Source of the DNA: Psychrobacter immobilis
Lineage (GTDB): Bacteria; Pseudomonadota; Gammaproteobacteria; Pseudomonadales; Moraxellaceae
Length of the DNA stretch: 36,837 bases
Direction of reading: 5' to 3'
Assembly (NCBI RefSeq): GCF_904846285.1
Contig: NZ_CAJHAD010000026.1
Coordinates: forward strand, 1 to 36,837
The translations under genes and the position numbers were made by a program. Shown piece by piece: positions 8,656 to 18,185 of the stretch (position 1 is its first letter; every line of letters begins with the position of its first letter). The notes beneath the pieces are model-generated. The model ran no database searches. It saw only the letters and a list, made by a program, of their open reading frames with translations, and was not told where the DNA came from.

Positions 8656-9332
8656 GCTCTTGGCTGTCTCTTTTCTGGCAGATTGTCTGATGCATAGTTA
8701 TATACAAAGGCGGCAGTCAATACAATAGCAATGGGTAAGAACAAAGCACCATAGCCGACTCTAGCATATAAAAAAGCCCCTACGGCACTACCACCGCAAA
8801 AGCAGTACCAAATAATCGCTTGAAAGCCTAAGGTCGGTTTACTGATACGACGACCCGCTAGCCAATTACCAATGGCAGCGCCCATATCAGAGGTCAGACC
8901 GGTCAAATGCGTAGTTCGAATGACCGCGCCGCTATAGGTGGCGACCATCGCATTCTGTAAACCGCACGCCATCGCCGCCGCCAATTGTCCTAGATAATCA
9001 TGCTGCTGATATAACCAGTAACTTAGCAATAATAGCCCCGCTTCAATATACAGCGCACTACCGTAACGCCGACCCAACTTCAATGACCTTTGCCCAATCA
9101 CAAAACCGCTTAATATTGCCCCAGCCAAAAATGATAGCAACAACGCACCGATATATAAAATACTGCGACCGTCTAAATGGGCAATTGCTGCTGAGAATAA
9201 GCTGACGTTACCGGTCACATGCGAAACAGATAAATTGGTAAAACCCATTAATGCTGCGGTATTGACGCAGCCTGCACTAAATGCCAGTACAGCGCCGCCC
9301 CACAATATCCATTTTGGTAATCTGGTTATCAT
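8634..9332 (-). CDS. YoaK/DUF1275 family membrane protein
   Basis: A 232-residue integral membrane protein with about six hydrophobic segments and the DUF1275 hallmarks: SAGCVNTAALMGF (about 19-31), VSHVTGNVS (about 36-44) and a later TYSGAVIRTTHLTGLTSDMG segment. The family is widespread and of unknown function; a role in transport has been suggested. It ends in a basic tail (KRQPRAKKRPSV). The coding end overlaps the hairpin of the convergent small acidic gene's terminator. The Shine-Dalgarno sequence is weak (AGG about 10 bases before the ATG). Apparently monocistronic, with fabI upstream on the same strand but separated by a terminator. Confidence 0.9.
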   Translation of the reverse strand: MITRLPKWILWGGAVLAFSAGCVNTAALMGFTNLSVSHVTGNVSLFSAAIAHLDGRSILYIGALLLSFLAGAILSGFVIGQRSLKLGRRYGSALYIEAGLLLLSYWLYQQHDYLGQLAAAMACGLQNAMVATYSGAVIRTTHLTGLTSDMGAAIGNWLAGRRISKPTLGFQAIIWYCFCGGSAVGAFLYARVGYGALFLPIAIVLTAAFVYNYASDNLPEKRQPRAKKRPSV

Positions 9333-9377
9333 ATTCGTTGCCTAATGGCTTAACACCAAAAAGCTCATATTATAACC

Positions 9378-9403
9378 AAAAAAGACAGCCAATTGGCCGT
9401 CTT
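9378..9403 (-). terminator. Rho-independent terminator of fabI
   Basis: The minus-strand RNA can form a 9-base-pair stem (9395-9403 with 9382-9390, including one G-U wobble) closed by AAUU, followed by six U (9378-9383, overlapping the base of the stem). Confidence 0.85.
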
Positions 9404-9442
9404 CCCTACTACTTAAATGAGATAACCGCTCATTACTAATAA

Positions 9443-10249
9443 CTATTTTGTCTCATCAAGCATCATTAACTGCTCACTAATGGCGACGGTATTAAAACCT
9501 GCATCCACAAACATAATCTCGCCGGTGATACCAGATGCCCAAGGTGATAATAAAAATAGAGCCGCATTACCGACTTCAGCTTGGGTAATATTTCGCTGAA
9601 GCGGGGCGATTTTTTCACTGATATCGAGCATTTTACGGAATGACTTGATGCCGCTTGCCGCAAGCGTACGGATAGGACCTGCCGAAATGGCATTGACACG
9701 AATACCTTCATCGCCCATCGAAGTGGCAAGGTAGCGCACGCTGGCCTCTAAACTGGCCTTTGCCATGCCCATGACGTTGTAATTTGGCAATACTGAAATA
9801 CTACCTTCATAAGTCAACGTCAGCATAGAACCATGACGCATGGCTAACAGCTCACGTGCTGCTTTTGCCAATGCCACAAAGCTATAGCTTGAGATATCAT
9901 GGGCAATTTGGCTGCCTTCACGAGTGGTGGCATTGACAAAATCGCCATCCAACTGATCCATCGGTGCAAAGCCAATCGCGTGTACCACGCCATCAATACC
10001 ATCGCCCCAATGCGCTGTCACTTGCTCAAAGCATGCGGCAATCGACTCATCCGATGCCACGTCACACTCAAGTACCAAATCAGCTTCAAAGGCTTCTGCT
10101 GCCATATCGACACGTTTTTTAATTTTATCATTTGGATAAGTAAGAATTAACGACGCGCCTTCACGGTGCAGCGCTTCAGCGATTGCCCAAGCGATAGAAA
10201 GTTTGCTTGCTATGCCGGTGACGACAAAGCGTTGTCCTTGTAGTAGCAT
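9443..10249 (-). CDS. fabI: Enoyl-[acyl-carrier-protein] reductase (NADH), FabI
   Basis: A 268-residue short-chain dehydrogenase-type enoyl-ACP reductase that performs the last reductive step of each fatty-acid elongation cycle. The atypical nucleotide-binding N-terminus [14 protein letters not shown] (11-24) and the catalytic set Tyr147, Tyr157, Lys164 (YNVMGMAK) match E. coli FabI Tyr146/Tyr156/Lys163. Residues equivalent to the E. coli triclosan-contact positions Gly93, Met159 and Phe203 are unchanged (Gly93, Met160, Phe204), so it should be a triclosan-sensitive type. Shine-Dalgarno AGGGA is well placed before the ATG. The gene is divergent from folE across about 350 bases and ends in its own terminator. 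Confidence 0.97.
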   Translation of the reverse strand: MLLQGQRFVVTGIASKLSIAWAIAEALHREGASLILTYPNDKIKKRVDMAAEAFEADLVLECDVASDESIAACFEQVTAHWGDGIDGVVHAIGFAPMDQLDGDFVNATTREGSQIAHDISSYSFVALAKAARELLAMRHGSMLTLTYEGSISVLPNYNVMGMAKASLEASVRYLATSMGDEGIRVNAISAGPIRTLAASGIKSFRKMLDISEKIAPLQRNITQAEVGNAALFLLSPWASGITGEIMFVDAGFNTVAISEQLMMLDETK

Positions 10250-10613
10250 AATATTTCCCTGTAAATCGATTTAAATGATAGATTATTTTTAATAACTCGC
10301 TCACAAATAGCGAGTAAAAGTACAAATTAAAAGATGACTCATTATACACGAATTGATTTAAGTAAACACTCGTATACTATATTTACTTACACGGTATGAA
10401 CGCCTAATCTCTTGTAATAGTAACATCTAATACTGATTAAACAATTATCCACTGACCACAGCAGTATGAAGTTGAGGGGATTTCAAGTATAATCACAACC
10501 CTTCCCAGCTTGCACAATTTTTATAAAAATCCTTTACAACCGTTGTTTGTAACTGTTGTTAATTAGGGATTTAGCGTTAAGCTACACCCACATTTTGGAT
10601 GGCTGCCAAACTT
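10250..10613. other. Divergent fabI-folE intergenic region
   Basis: About 350 bases without a supported gene between the divergent fabI and folE starts. It is AT-rich and must carry both promoters, but no -35/-10 pair stands out enough to assign. I see no long palindrome, repeat or riboswitch-like conserved block. Confidence 0.6.
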
Positions 10614-11210
10614 ATGAGCAATACCCCAACAATAGCAACAGATTTTCAAGAAAGTGTTGAATCCTATCGTCAGCTAATAACTTCAACTGGCGAAGACTTA
10701 GAGCGTCCTGGCTTACAAGATACCCCAATACGCGCTGCAAAAGCGTTTGCGCATTTAACTAAGGGTTATCATCAAAGCTTGGATGAAGTGGTCAATGGCG
10801 CAGTATTTCCATCGACCAATCGTGAATTGGTCTTAGTGCAAAACATTGAATTTTATTCATTGTGTGAGCATCATATGTTGCCATTTCATGGCGTCGCGCA
10901 CATCGGCTATTTACCAAACGGTCAAGTATTAGGATTGTCAAAATTTGCTCGTATCGTTGATATGTTTGCTCGTCGCCTGCAAATTCAAGAGAATTTGAGC
11001 GAACAAGTGGCACAAACGATTATGGATGTGACAGGTTGCCGCGGTGTAGCAGTAGTCATGGACGCCGCGCACATGTGCATGATGATGCGCGGTGTCAACA
11101 AACAGCATTCGACCACGCGCAGCACAGCGATGCTTGGCGAGTATGTACACGATAATCAAGCACGTAATGAATTTTTAGATGCGGTGCCTAAGCGTAAACC
11201 TGCGTTCTAA
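10614..11210 (+). CDS. folE: GTP cyclohydrolase I
   Basis: Converts GTP to 7,8-dihydroneopterin triphosphate, the first step of tetrahydrofolate synthesis; works as a cytosolic homodecamer. The zinc ligands are visible as CEHH (Cys and second His; residues 89 and 92 counted from the upstream ATG at 10599) and Cys160 in HMCMMMRG, plus the family segments [13 protein letters not shown] and [10 protein letters not shown]. The ATG at 10599 has no Shine-Dalgarno sequence, while the one at 10614 ([11 protein letters not shown]) has a GGATGG 11 bases upstream, so I prefer 10614, giving 198 residues. A very strong terminator follows. Monocistronic and divergent from fabI. Confidence 0.96.
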   Translation: MSNTPTIATDFQESVESYRQLITSTGEDLERPGLQDTPIRAAKAFAHLTKGYHQSLDEVVNGAVFPSTNRELVLVQNIEFYSLCEHHMLPFHGVAHIGYLPNGQVLGLSKFARIVDMFARRLQIQENLSEQVAQTIMDVTGCRGVAVVMDAAHMCMMMRGVNKQHSTTRSTAMLGEYVHDNQARNEFLDAVPKRKPAF

Positions 11211-11257
11211 GTATCTATTAAGATAAAACCAGCGATAGATATAAAAAGTAAAGAAAA

Positions 11258-11293
11258 AGAGCACATTGCGATATCAGCAATGTGCTCTTTTTT
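11258..11293 (+). terminator. Rho-independent terminator after folE (probably bidirectional)
   Basis: A perfect 12-base-pair stem (11258-11269 with 11277-11288), a 7-base loop and a T-run. A-runs on the left mean it can also serve the convergent alcohol dehydrogenase gene. Confidence 0.95.
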
Positions 11294-11335
11294 ATTTTTA
11301 GAGGGTGTTATTTAGAGACTATTAAATTAGAGCTA

Positions 11336-12646
11336 TTAAGCAACTTTATCAGTTTTTGAATCTTGACTGGCATGCTCATCACTGGCTTGCTTAATCTTAG
11401 TTAAAATAGCCTTGATTTCAGAAGCGGATAGATAAGTCGGTACCGCATAAGTATCGCTGACTTCTTTTGCAGCAGCTTTGGCGATGTTACTAAAATCACT
11501 ACTCTGCATATCCTTAACAGTTGGATCGATATTTAACGTTGCAATCAGTTCGCGCACTTGCGCGATGAGATTGTCGGCAATCTCAGCATCGCTCTTGCCA
11601 GCTTGACCCGATTTGACCATACCGGTCTTGCGAGCCAGCTCTGCCAATCTTTTCTTGCTGCCTTTACGATTGACGTCAAGCACATACGGCAACACGATGG
11701 CATTGGCGCGACCATGAGGGATACTATAATGCGCCCCCAACTGGTGAGCGATAGCATGGACGTAACCTAGACCGGCTTTATTAAAAGCGATACCGCCGTA
11801 ATGAGCGGCAATACCCATCTCTTCACGGGCTTTAAGGTTGCCACCATCTTTATAAACCAGCGGTAGGTTTTGCATCACAGATTTGACCGCAGAGGCGGCA
11901 TAGTAATCCGTCTCAACGCTGGCATTGGCACTCATCCAAGCCTCTAAGGCATGTGTCAACACATCGATACCCGTATCGGCTGTGATATGCGCAGGCATAC
12001 CTTTCATGATAACAGGGTCAATAGCCGCTGCTAATGGCACCATTCTTGGGTCGATAGACAGGGCTTTTTGATGGGTTTTATCATCTGACACCACCGCACC
12101 AAGGGTCGCTTCTGAGCCCGTGCCCGCTGTGGTAGGAATACAATAAAGCGGAACCGAAGGCTTTCTAGCTTTCAAGATACCGATAAGCTGTTTTGGCTTG
12201 CAGTTATTGCCTTGTGACATGGCAATCATCTTAGCTGCATCAATAACTGAGCCGCCACCGATGGCAATAATTGAGTCGCATTTAGCGTCGACAGACTTAC
12301 GTAGTCCTTCTTCGACAACCTTAAAAGTAGGGTCTGGAGTAATGCCATCGTATACTTTATAGCTGATATTTTTGCTATCTAGATAATCCGTGACTTTGGC
12401 AGGGATACCAAGTTTGTTTAATACCGCGTCAGTAACGATAAAAACATTGGTATTGCCTTCATTGATGACCATGTCGCACAAATCTTCACACGAGGTCTCA
12501 CCGACGAATAACATCGGTCTTCTGATAGGCACAACGTAAGCGAAAGCTTTTAATACTTTGGCACGTGTCTTGGCAACCGCCAAATAGCCAGCATGCTGTA
12601 AGCCCGTGCTATTGACCAGTTTAGAAATAGTATTTTGTTTTTTCAT
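11336..12646 (-). CDS. Iron-containing alcohol dehydrogenase
   Basis: A group III (Fe-dependent) NAD(P)-linked alcohol dehydrogenase. It shows the nucleotide-binding GGGSVIDAAK (156-165, counted from an upstream ATG at 12724), PTTAGTGSE (198-205 region) and the metal ligands Asp254, His258, His323 and His337 in the two signature blocks (DTGIDVLTHALEAW and the GYVHAIAHQLGAHYSIPHG region). The upstream ATG would give 462 residues with a hydrophobic 26-residue leader; I prefer the ATG at 12646 (MKKQNTISKL), which has AAAGGAT about 11 bases upstream, giving 436 residues. The substrate is not predictable: ethanol, lactaldehyde and butanol are all known in the family. It stands alone and may share the folE terminator. 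Confidence 0.93.
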   Translation of the reverse strand: MKKQNTISKLVNSTGLQHAGYLAVAKTRAKVLKAFAYVVPIRRPMLFVGETSCEDLCDMVINEGNTNVFIVTDAVLNKLGIPAKVTDYLDSKNISYKVYDGITPDPTFKVVEEGLRKSVDAKCDSIIAIGGGSVIDAAKMIAMSQGNNCKPKQLIGILKARKPSVPLYCIPTTAGTGSEATLGAVVSDDKTHQKALSIDPRMVPLAAAIDPVIMKGMPAHITADTGIDVLTHALEAWMSANASVETDYYAASAVKSVMQNLPLVYKDGGNLKAREEMGIAAHYGGIAFNKAGLGYVHAIAHQLGAHYSIPHGRANAIVLPYVLDVNRKGSKKRLAELARKTGMVKSGQAGKSDAEIADNLIAQVRELIATLNIDPTVKDMQSSDFSNIAKAAAKEVSDTYAVPTYLSASEIKAILTKIKQASDEHASQDSKTDKVA

Positions 12647-12967
12647 GGGTACAAAAATCCTTTTTAATGATGCTAATACTAGCAATAACGACAACTTAAA
12701 GCAGTGATTCATCACCGCTGTCAAAATAAAAATGCTGTCAAAATAATGGTACTTTTAATGAAAGTACTGTGTCAGCGTCTACCTACAGTAAACTACTGTC
12801 TAAACTTATTGTACCACCGCCATTTTTAGGATGTCGTGATTATTATGAACTGCTATGTTCTGATTATTTAGCGCCTCATTCTTGCTTATGTGCTGCTTAT
12901 ATTTTTACTTATTAAGCAGTCAATCGATAGTCACTATAAACTTGGTTGTAACACCTTAATCCGCTTC

Positions 12968-14170
12968 TTAGACCAGCCACTGCTTATTATCTTGGTTAAA
13001 ATACCAAATCATCACCACAGGTGCCAAGATACTGAGCCAAATACCGTAAGTAATCGGCAATCCTTGTGCGACCGCCATATAACTCAGTCCAATAATTACT
13101 AAGGCAATGAGCATGGCGATGACATTATGACTCGATTTACGGCACATTAATTCGCGCAGTATGGTGAGCGTTAATAAAAACACACTCAGCATAGCCATCA
13201 ACATGCCCATTGCATAAGGCTGGGAGATAATTTGATAGTCCGGAGCGCTGGTATCAGCGGCAGCAGATTCTGTGACCAAATTTAGCATACTGCCTAGACC
13301 GGCGATTGAAGCAAAGATAAAAAAATGACCATAGCCAAATAAGAATAAATCATGCCGTCGGCGCTCTTTATTCAAAATGGTATCGAATGGCACGATAAAA
13401 TATAACCACCATAAAGAAAAAACCAAAGCAACCAAACTTGAACCTAAGAAAATAATGGAGCTGGTGGCTGAAGCAGAATTGACCAGAAAATACTGAATAC
13501 TGTTACTGACGCCGACCACACCCTCACCCAATACAATGATGGTTAATAGCCCGTAACGCTCCGCAATATGTGCCGGATGCCAATTATCAAACTGCTCTGA
13601 GCGCGCCCAAACAGGCATGAGGAGCTCTGCTGCGATAAACAAGAACAAAGCGGGCGTTTGTAGCGATGCGGGTAAAAACAGCCAGCTTATCCACAAGGCT
13701 TGCAAGGTTAACAAGCCGACCATACTGCGTCCAGCAACTTTTTGGTGACCCGGTACTTGTCGATAGACGCGCCACCACTGACTACAACTCGCCAGCCGCA
13801 TAATGGCATAACCAGTAACACCAATCCATGTCAGCCCTTGCTCATAAAACTGATGAATATTAGCCGCTATCATCAGTGAGCCAAACATCTGAAACATCAC
13901 CGATAAGCGATAAAACCAATCGTCAGGGTCATATCCTGACGCAAACCACGTAAAGCTGGTCCAAGCATTCCATAGGATAAAGAAGGCCACAATAAAGGTT
14001 AAAAATCCTGAAAGGTCATGCTCACTCAAGCGATTATAAAAACCATTGGCAGCGGCGGCGACAGCAATGACATAAACCAAGTCAAATAGTAGCTCAAGCG
14101 TGGTTGAGGGACGATTTGGCTCGCTGGTATTTCGGGCTTGGATGGGTTCTATCTTAAGCCTACTTATCAT
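12968..14170 (-). CDS. ltrA: Low temperature requirement protein A (LtrA) family
   Basis: A 400-residue polytopic membrane protein with the LtrA hallmark LELLFDLVYV (25-34) near the N-terminus and ERYGLLTIIVLGEGVVGV in the middle, plus about ten hydrophobic segments. The name comes from a Listeria locus needed for growth at low temperature; the molecular function is unknown. The start codon follows GGAACTCACTAC, a modest Shine-Dalgarno sequence. It lies 56 bases downstream of yejF on the same strand with no visible terminator between, so it may be read from the yej transcript. That link is positional only. Confidence 0.88.
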   Translation of the reverse strand: MISRLKIEPIQARNTSEPNRPSTTLELLFDLVYVIAVAAAANGFYNRLSEHDLSGFLTFIVAFFILWNAWTSFTWFASGYDPDDWFYRLSVMFQMFGSLMIAANIHQFYEQGLTWIGVTGYAIMRLASCSQWWRVYRQVPGHQKVAGRSMVGLLTLQALWISWLFLPASLQTPALFLFIAAELLMPVWARSEQFDNWHPAHIAERYGLLTIIVLGEGVVGVSNSIQYFLVNSASATSSIIFLGSSLVALVFSLWWLYFIVPFDTILNKERRRHDLFLFGYGHFFIFASIAGLGSMLNLVTESAAADTSAPDYQIISQPYAMGMLMAMLSVFLLTLTILRELMCRKSSHNVIAMLIALVIIGLSYMAVAQGLPITYGIWLSILAPVVMIWYFNQDNKQWLV

Positions 14171-14226
14171 GTAGTGAGTTCCGATGTCTCTAAATTCATA
14201 TAGTTATTTGGTCTTAGCTGCTTAGT

Positions 14227-15894
14227 CTATAGCACACTTGCCTGCAACAACTGCTGTGCATACGGATGCTGCGGATTATCAAACACATCTTCACTACGAC
14301 CAGACTCAATACACACGCCATCTTTTATCACCATCATATGCTGACATAAGGCGCGTACTACTTTTAAGTCGTGGCTGATAAACACATAGCTGATTTGCAA
14401 TTTTTCCTGAATCTCACGTAGCAAGTTGACCACAGTGACCTGCGTGGTGCTATCAAGTGCAGACGTTGGCTCGTCCAATATCAAGAGACTTGGCTGCATA
14501 ATGAGTGCACGGGCAAGGGCTACGCGCTGGCGTTGACCACCTGATAGCTCATGCGGATAACGCTGCGCAAACTCAGCTGGCAGATACACAGTAGCCAAAC
14601 TATCCATCACCGCTTGCTGGCGTTCTGCTTTACTGACGCCTTGTACCAATAATCCTTCTTCGACGATTTTCATGACTGTCATGCGCGGATTAATACTGGC
14701 AAAGGGGTCTTGAAAAACCATCTGAATCTGTGAGCGGAAGGTACGTAGCTCACGTTTGGACAATGCCGTAATGTCTTGTCCATTGACCATTATTTGTCCA
14801 CTGACACGTACTTGATTACTAAGTAATTGGCTTAACGCCAGCGCAATGGTGGTTTTACCAGAGCCTGATTCACCAACGATACCTAACGCCTGCCCTTTTT
14901 GCAGGGTCATATCGACGTCTTTTACGGCATCAAACCAACGTTTGGTTGCGCCAAACACGCTTTTTTCGATGGGAAACTGTACTTGAAGATTATTTACTTC
15001 CAATACGGTTTGTTGCTGACTTTCATCATCCAATAAACTGAGCGCTTGTCCAAAATCTTGCTTGATAAGCGAGCGAGTATATTCAGCTTTAGGCTGGCTA
15101 AATATCGTTGCCGTTTGCCCTTGCTCAATCGTATGCCCTTGACGCATAACGATGACGTCATTGCTGTAGCGTCTGACTAGATTGAGATCATGGCTGATGA
15201 GTATCATTGCCATATTGTGCTGACGCTTAAGATCATCTAGCAGCTCAAGGATTTCATGTTGTAAAGTCACATCAAGCGCGGTGGTTGGTTCATCAGCGAT
15301 TAAGATATCAGGCTGCTGCGCCAATGCCATCGCAATCATCACCCGCTGACGCTGACCACCAGACAGCTCATGCGGATAGCGATTCAGTTTATCAGCAGGC
15401 TCAGTGATATTAACGTCATTTAATAGCCGAATAGTTTGCATACGCCATTGTTTTTTGGATACGCCATTGAGACGCAAGGATTCCGCAATTTGTTTGCCGA
15501 CCGTATGCAGTGGATTGAGCGCCGTCATCGGCTCTTGAAAAACCATACCGATACGCTGCCCGCGAATAGAGCGCAGTGCTGCATTACGTGTCTTATTATT
15601 CGCTATCGGTAATGTCACCATTCGTGTTACATCTGCTAATTGCACCCCACCACTAATAATCAAATTATCGGGCAATAAACCTAACAATGCCAAACTAGCA
15701 ATTGACTTACCAGAACCTGACTCACCAACGATAGCCAAGGTTTGACCTTGTTTTAGCTCATAAGACAGCTTATCGACTAAAGTGATGCCTGCATCGGTAA
15801 CGATGCTGAGCTCATCCACTTTCAGCATTAGCTTGTGTTCTGTATTACTATGATTTGTGTTTAAGTTGTTATTTTGCCTATGAATCATCGTCAT
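14227..15894 (-). CDS. yejF: Peptide ABC transporter, dual ATP-binding protein (YejF-like)
   Basis: A fused double ATPase that powers the YejBE peptide importer. Each half carries Walker A (GESGSGKS and GESGSGKT), an LSGGQRQRV signature and Walker B (ILIADEPTTALD and LLILDEPTSALD), so both sites look competent. The longest frame starts at 15939, but that start lies within yejE. The ATG at 15894 (MTMIHRQ) comes one base after the yejE TAA with GAGG about 12 bases upstream, so I choose it, giving 555 residues. The E. coli counterpart is about 530. Last of the yejB-yejE-yejF run, which is tightly packed and probably translationally coupled. Confidence 0.93.
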   Translation of the reverse strand: MTMIHRQNNNLNTNHSNTEHKLMLKVDELSIVTDAGITLVDKLSYELKQGQTLAIVGESGSGKSIASLALLGLLPDNLIISGGVQLADVTRMVTLPIANNKTRNAALRSIRGQRIGMVFQEPMTALNPLHTVGKQIAESLRLNGVSKKQWRMQTIRLLNDVNITEPADKLNRYPHELSGGQRQRVMIAMALAQQPDILIADEPTTALDVTLQHEILELLDDLKRQHNMAMILISHDLNLVRRYSNDVIVMRQGHTIEQGQTATIFSQPKAEYTRSLIKQDFGQALSLLDDESQQQTVLEVNNLQVQFPIEKSVFGATKRWFDAVKDVDMTLQKGQALGIVGESGSGKTTIALALSQLLSNQVRVSGQIMVNGQDITALSKRELRTFRSQIQMVFQDPFASINPRMTVMKIVEEGLLVQGVSKAERQQAVMDSLATVYLPAEFAQRYPHELSGGQRQRVALARALIMQPSLLILDEPTSALDSTTQVTVVNLLREIQEKLQISYVFISHDLKVVRALCQHMMVIKDGVCIESGRSEDVFDNPQHPYAQQLLQASVL

Positions 15895-15895
15895 A

Positions 15896-16978
15896 TTAAG
15901 AGCGCCTCGGATCAAAGGCATCACGCAGCGCTTCGCCAACGAAGATGAGCAATGACAAAATAAATGTTAAACTAAAAAATCCCGATAAGGCCAACCAAGG
16001 CGCATCAAGATTGTTTTTTCCTTGTACCATCAGCTCGCCCAGCGATGGTGAGCCAGGTGGCAGACCATATCCTAAAAAGTCCAGCGCGGTCAAAGCAATA
16101 ATATTGGCCGTTAAAATAAACGGCAGCTGTGACAAGCTTGATGCCAATGCATTGGGCAAAATATGTCTTAGCATAATTTGACTGTCAGAAACGCCAAGAT
16201 TACGCGCGGCACGAACATAATCAAAATTACGGGCGCGCAAAAACTCTGCCCGTACCAACCCTACCAAGCCCATCCAACCAAATAACAGCATCATGGCAAA
16301 CAGCATAAATATACTGGGGCTAAACAAGCTGACCAAGATAATGATCATAAACAGCTGCGGCATCCCGCCCCACACTTCCATAAAGCGCTGCCCTGCCAAA
16401 TCTACCCAACCACCGTAATAACCTTGTACCGCACCGACGATAATACCAATCAATGCGCCTGCTAGCGTCAGTGCCAGACCGAACAACAACGATACCCGCA
16501 ACCCATAAAGTATCCGTGCGAGTACATCACGACCTAAGTCATCAGTACCAAGCCAGTTTTGGCTATTGGGCGCGGCTGGATATGGAATACCAAGCTCAAC
16601 GTTTGGTGTCTGATCAGCAAAGGGAATGGGCGGCATAATATAAAAGCCCTGCTTATTAATCAGCGTTCGCACTGCGGGGTCTTTATAGTTGGTTTCAGTC
16701 TCGAACACACCACCAAAAGTCGTCTCAGGATAGGCTTTTAGAACGGGGAAGTAATAGTTGCCTTGATACTGCACCAATAGCGGCTTGTCATTTGCAATCA
16801 CATTGGCTGCCATACAAATGACAAATATCAGCACAAAAATAAATAGCGATATAACCCCAAGACGGTTATGACGAAAACGGTTTAGGCGTGCTTGCCAAAT
16901 AGGATTTAGGCGACGTTTTTTTTCTATAGGAATCGAAGAGGCGCTTGAGGGTACTGAAGATAATGGATGGCTTGACAT
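15896..16978 (-). CDS. yejE: Peptide ABC transporter permease (YejE-like)
   Basis: A 360-residue inner-membrane permease of the oligopeptide (DppC/OppC) class. It has a cytoplasmic N-terminus of about 40 residues, a first membrane segment (about 41-64), a periplasmic stretch, then five more segments. The ATPase-coupling EAA-type loop is visible as RAARNLGVSDSQIMLRHILP, and NWLGTDDLGRDVLARILYG precedes the second segment, as in the family. Its ATG overlaps the yejB stop codon by one base (TAATG), a classic translational-coupling arrangement, and yejF starts one base after its own stop. Confidence 0.95.
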   Translation of the reverse strand: MSSHPLSSVPSSASSIPIEKKRRLNPIWQARLNRFRHNRLGVISLFIFVLIFVICMAANVIANDKPLLVQYQGNYYFPVLKAYPETTFGGVFETETNYKDPAVRTLINKQGFYIMPPIPFADQTPNVELGIPYPAAPNSQNWLGTDDLGRDVLARILYGLRVSLLFGLALTLAGALIGIIVGAVQGYYGGWVDLAGQRFMEVWGGMPQLFMIIILVSLFSPSIFMLFAMMLLFGWMGLVGLVRAEFLRARNFDYVRAARNLGVSDSQIMLRHILPNALASSLSQLPFILTANIIALTALDFLGYGLPPGSPSLGELMVQGKNNLDAPWLALSGFFSLTFILSLLIFVGEALRDAFDPRRS

Positions 16979-18048
16979 TAGCGCCCCTCAAAATCAATAC
17001 GCGGATCAATTAAGTGATAACTTAAATCACTGATTAACTGTAATAACAGTCCGACCAAAGTAAAGATAAATAGCGTACCGAATATCACCGGATAATCACG
17101 CTGTTGAATAGCTTCGAAACCTAACAGTCCCAAACCATCGAGTTTAAAGATAATCTCAATAAGAAAATTACCAGCAAAGAAAATCCCAACGATAGCCGCT
17201 GGAATACCCGCGATAATAATCAGCATGGCATTACGAAACACATGACCGTATAACACTTGCCGTTCGCCCAAACCTTTTGCTCGCGCGGTAAGCACGTATT
17301 GCTTACCAAGCTCTTCTAAAAAACTGAACTTGGTCAAATAAGTCAAGCCAGCAAAGCCGCCAACGGTACTTGCTAAGAGCGGTAGCGCTAGATGCCAAAA
17401 GTAATCTTTCACTTTACCCAATGCGCTTAATTGATCAAAGTTTTCAGAAGTTAATCCTTGCAGTGGAAAAATATTCCAGTAGCTGCCACCGGCAAAAAAC
17501 ACTAACAGTATGACGGCAAATACAAAGACGGGAATCGCATGACCGATAGCCAGTAGCATGGCAGTGGCTTTATCTATACCTGAGCCATGATGCATGGCTT
17601 TATAGATACCCAGTGGAATGGCTATCATATAAATCAGCAAGGTGCTCCAAAGCCCAAGCGAGATGGATACTGGCAGCTTCTCTATAATCAAATCCGTTAC
17701 TGACTGCCCTTTAAAAAACGACTCGCCAAAATCTAACTGAGCATAATTCTTTAACATGAGCCAAAAACGCTCAGGTGCCGATTTATCAAAGCCATATTGC
17801 GCATTAATCGCTGCCACCATCTCCTCTGATAAACCACGTGTGCCTTGGTAAGTGCTATTGTTGCCACCGGCACTACCCGCACCGATATTACCGCTGAGCG
17901 CACTGTCTTTTGCACTTTGCTCAATAAGAGCCAGTTGCTGCTCAACAGGGCCGCCCGGCGCCGCCTGTACAATGACAAAGTTCGCCAGCAATATCAAAAA
18001 TAGCGTCGGTAATATCAGTAGCAATCTTTTTAAGATATAACGACCCAT
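16978..18048 (-). CDS. yejB: Peptide ABC transporter permease (YejB-like)
   Basis: A 356-residue permease of the DppB/OppB class. The first hydrophobic segment is at about 8-28, followed by a periplasmic region (Gly/Ser/Asn-rich around 55-68) and then five further segments. The coupling loop TARAKGLGERQVLYGHVFRN is in place. Shine-Dalgarno AGGAAG lies 8-9 bases before the ATG. First gene of the yejBEF run; gloB and a short terminator-like hairpin lie upstream, so a separate promoter in the 137-base gap is likely. Confidence 0.95.
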   Translation of the reverse strand: MGRYILKRLLLILPTLFLILLANFVIVQAAPGGPVEQQLALIEQSAKDSALSGNIGAGSAGGNNSTYQGTRGLSEEMVAAINAQYGFDKSAPERFWLMLKNYAQLDFGESFFKGQSVTDLIIEKLPVSISLGLWSTLLIYMIAIPLGIYKAMHHGSGIDKATAMLLAIGHAIPVFVFAVILLVFFAGGSYWNIFPLQGLTSENFDQLSALGKVKDYFWHLALPLLASTVGGFAGLTYLTKFSFLEELGKQYVLTARAKGLGERQVLYGHVFRNAMLIIIAGIPAAIVGIFFAGNFLIEIIFKLDGLGLLGFEAIQQRDYPVIFGTLFIFTLVGLLLQLISDLSYHLIDPRIDFEGR

Positions 18049-18111
18049 AATGGCGGCTTCCTAAAATAAAGAAATATAGCAACAGAGAAAATTAGCAGCT
18101 AAACCTTATTT

Positions 18112-18133
18112 AAAAAGCAGTTGTTGAAACTGC
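18112..18133 (-). terminator. Probable weak intrinsic terminator after gloB
   Basis: The minus strand shows a 6-base-pair stem (GCAGTT/AACTGC, 18128-18133 with 18117-18122), a 5-base loop and five U (18112-18116). The short stem suggests partial read-through into yejB. Confidence 0.6.
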
Positions 18134-18185
18134 AGTTATTAAAAAGCAAGCACCTAAAAAACAGCTATCAAAAATATATAAGACT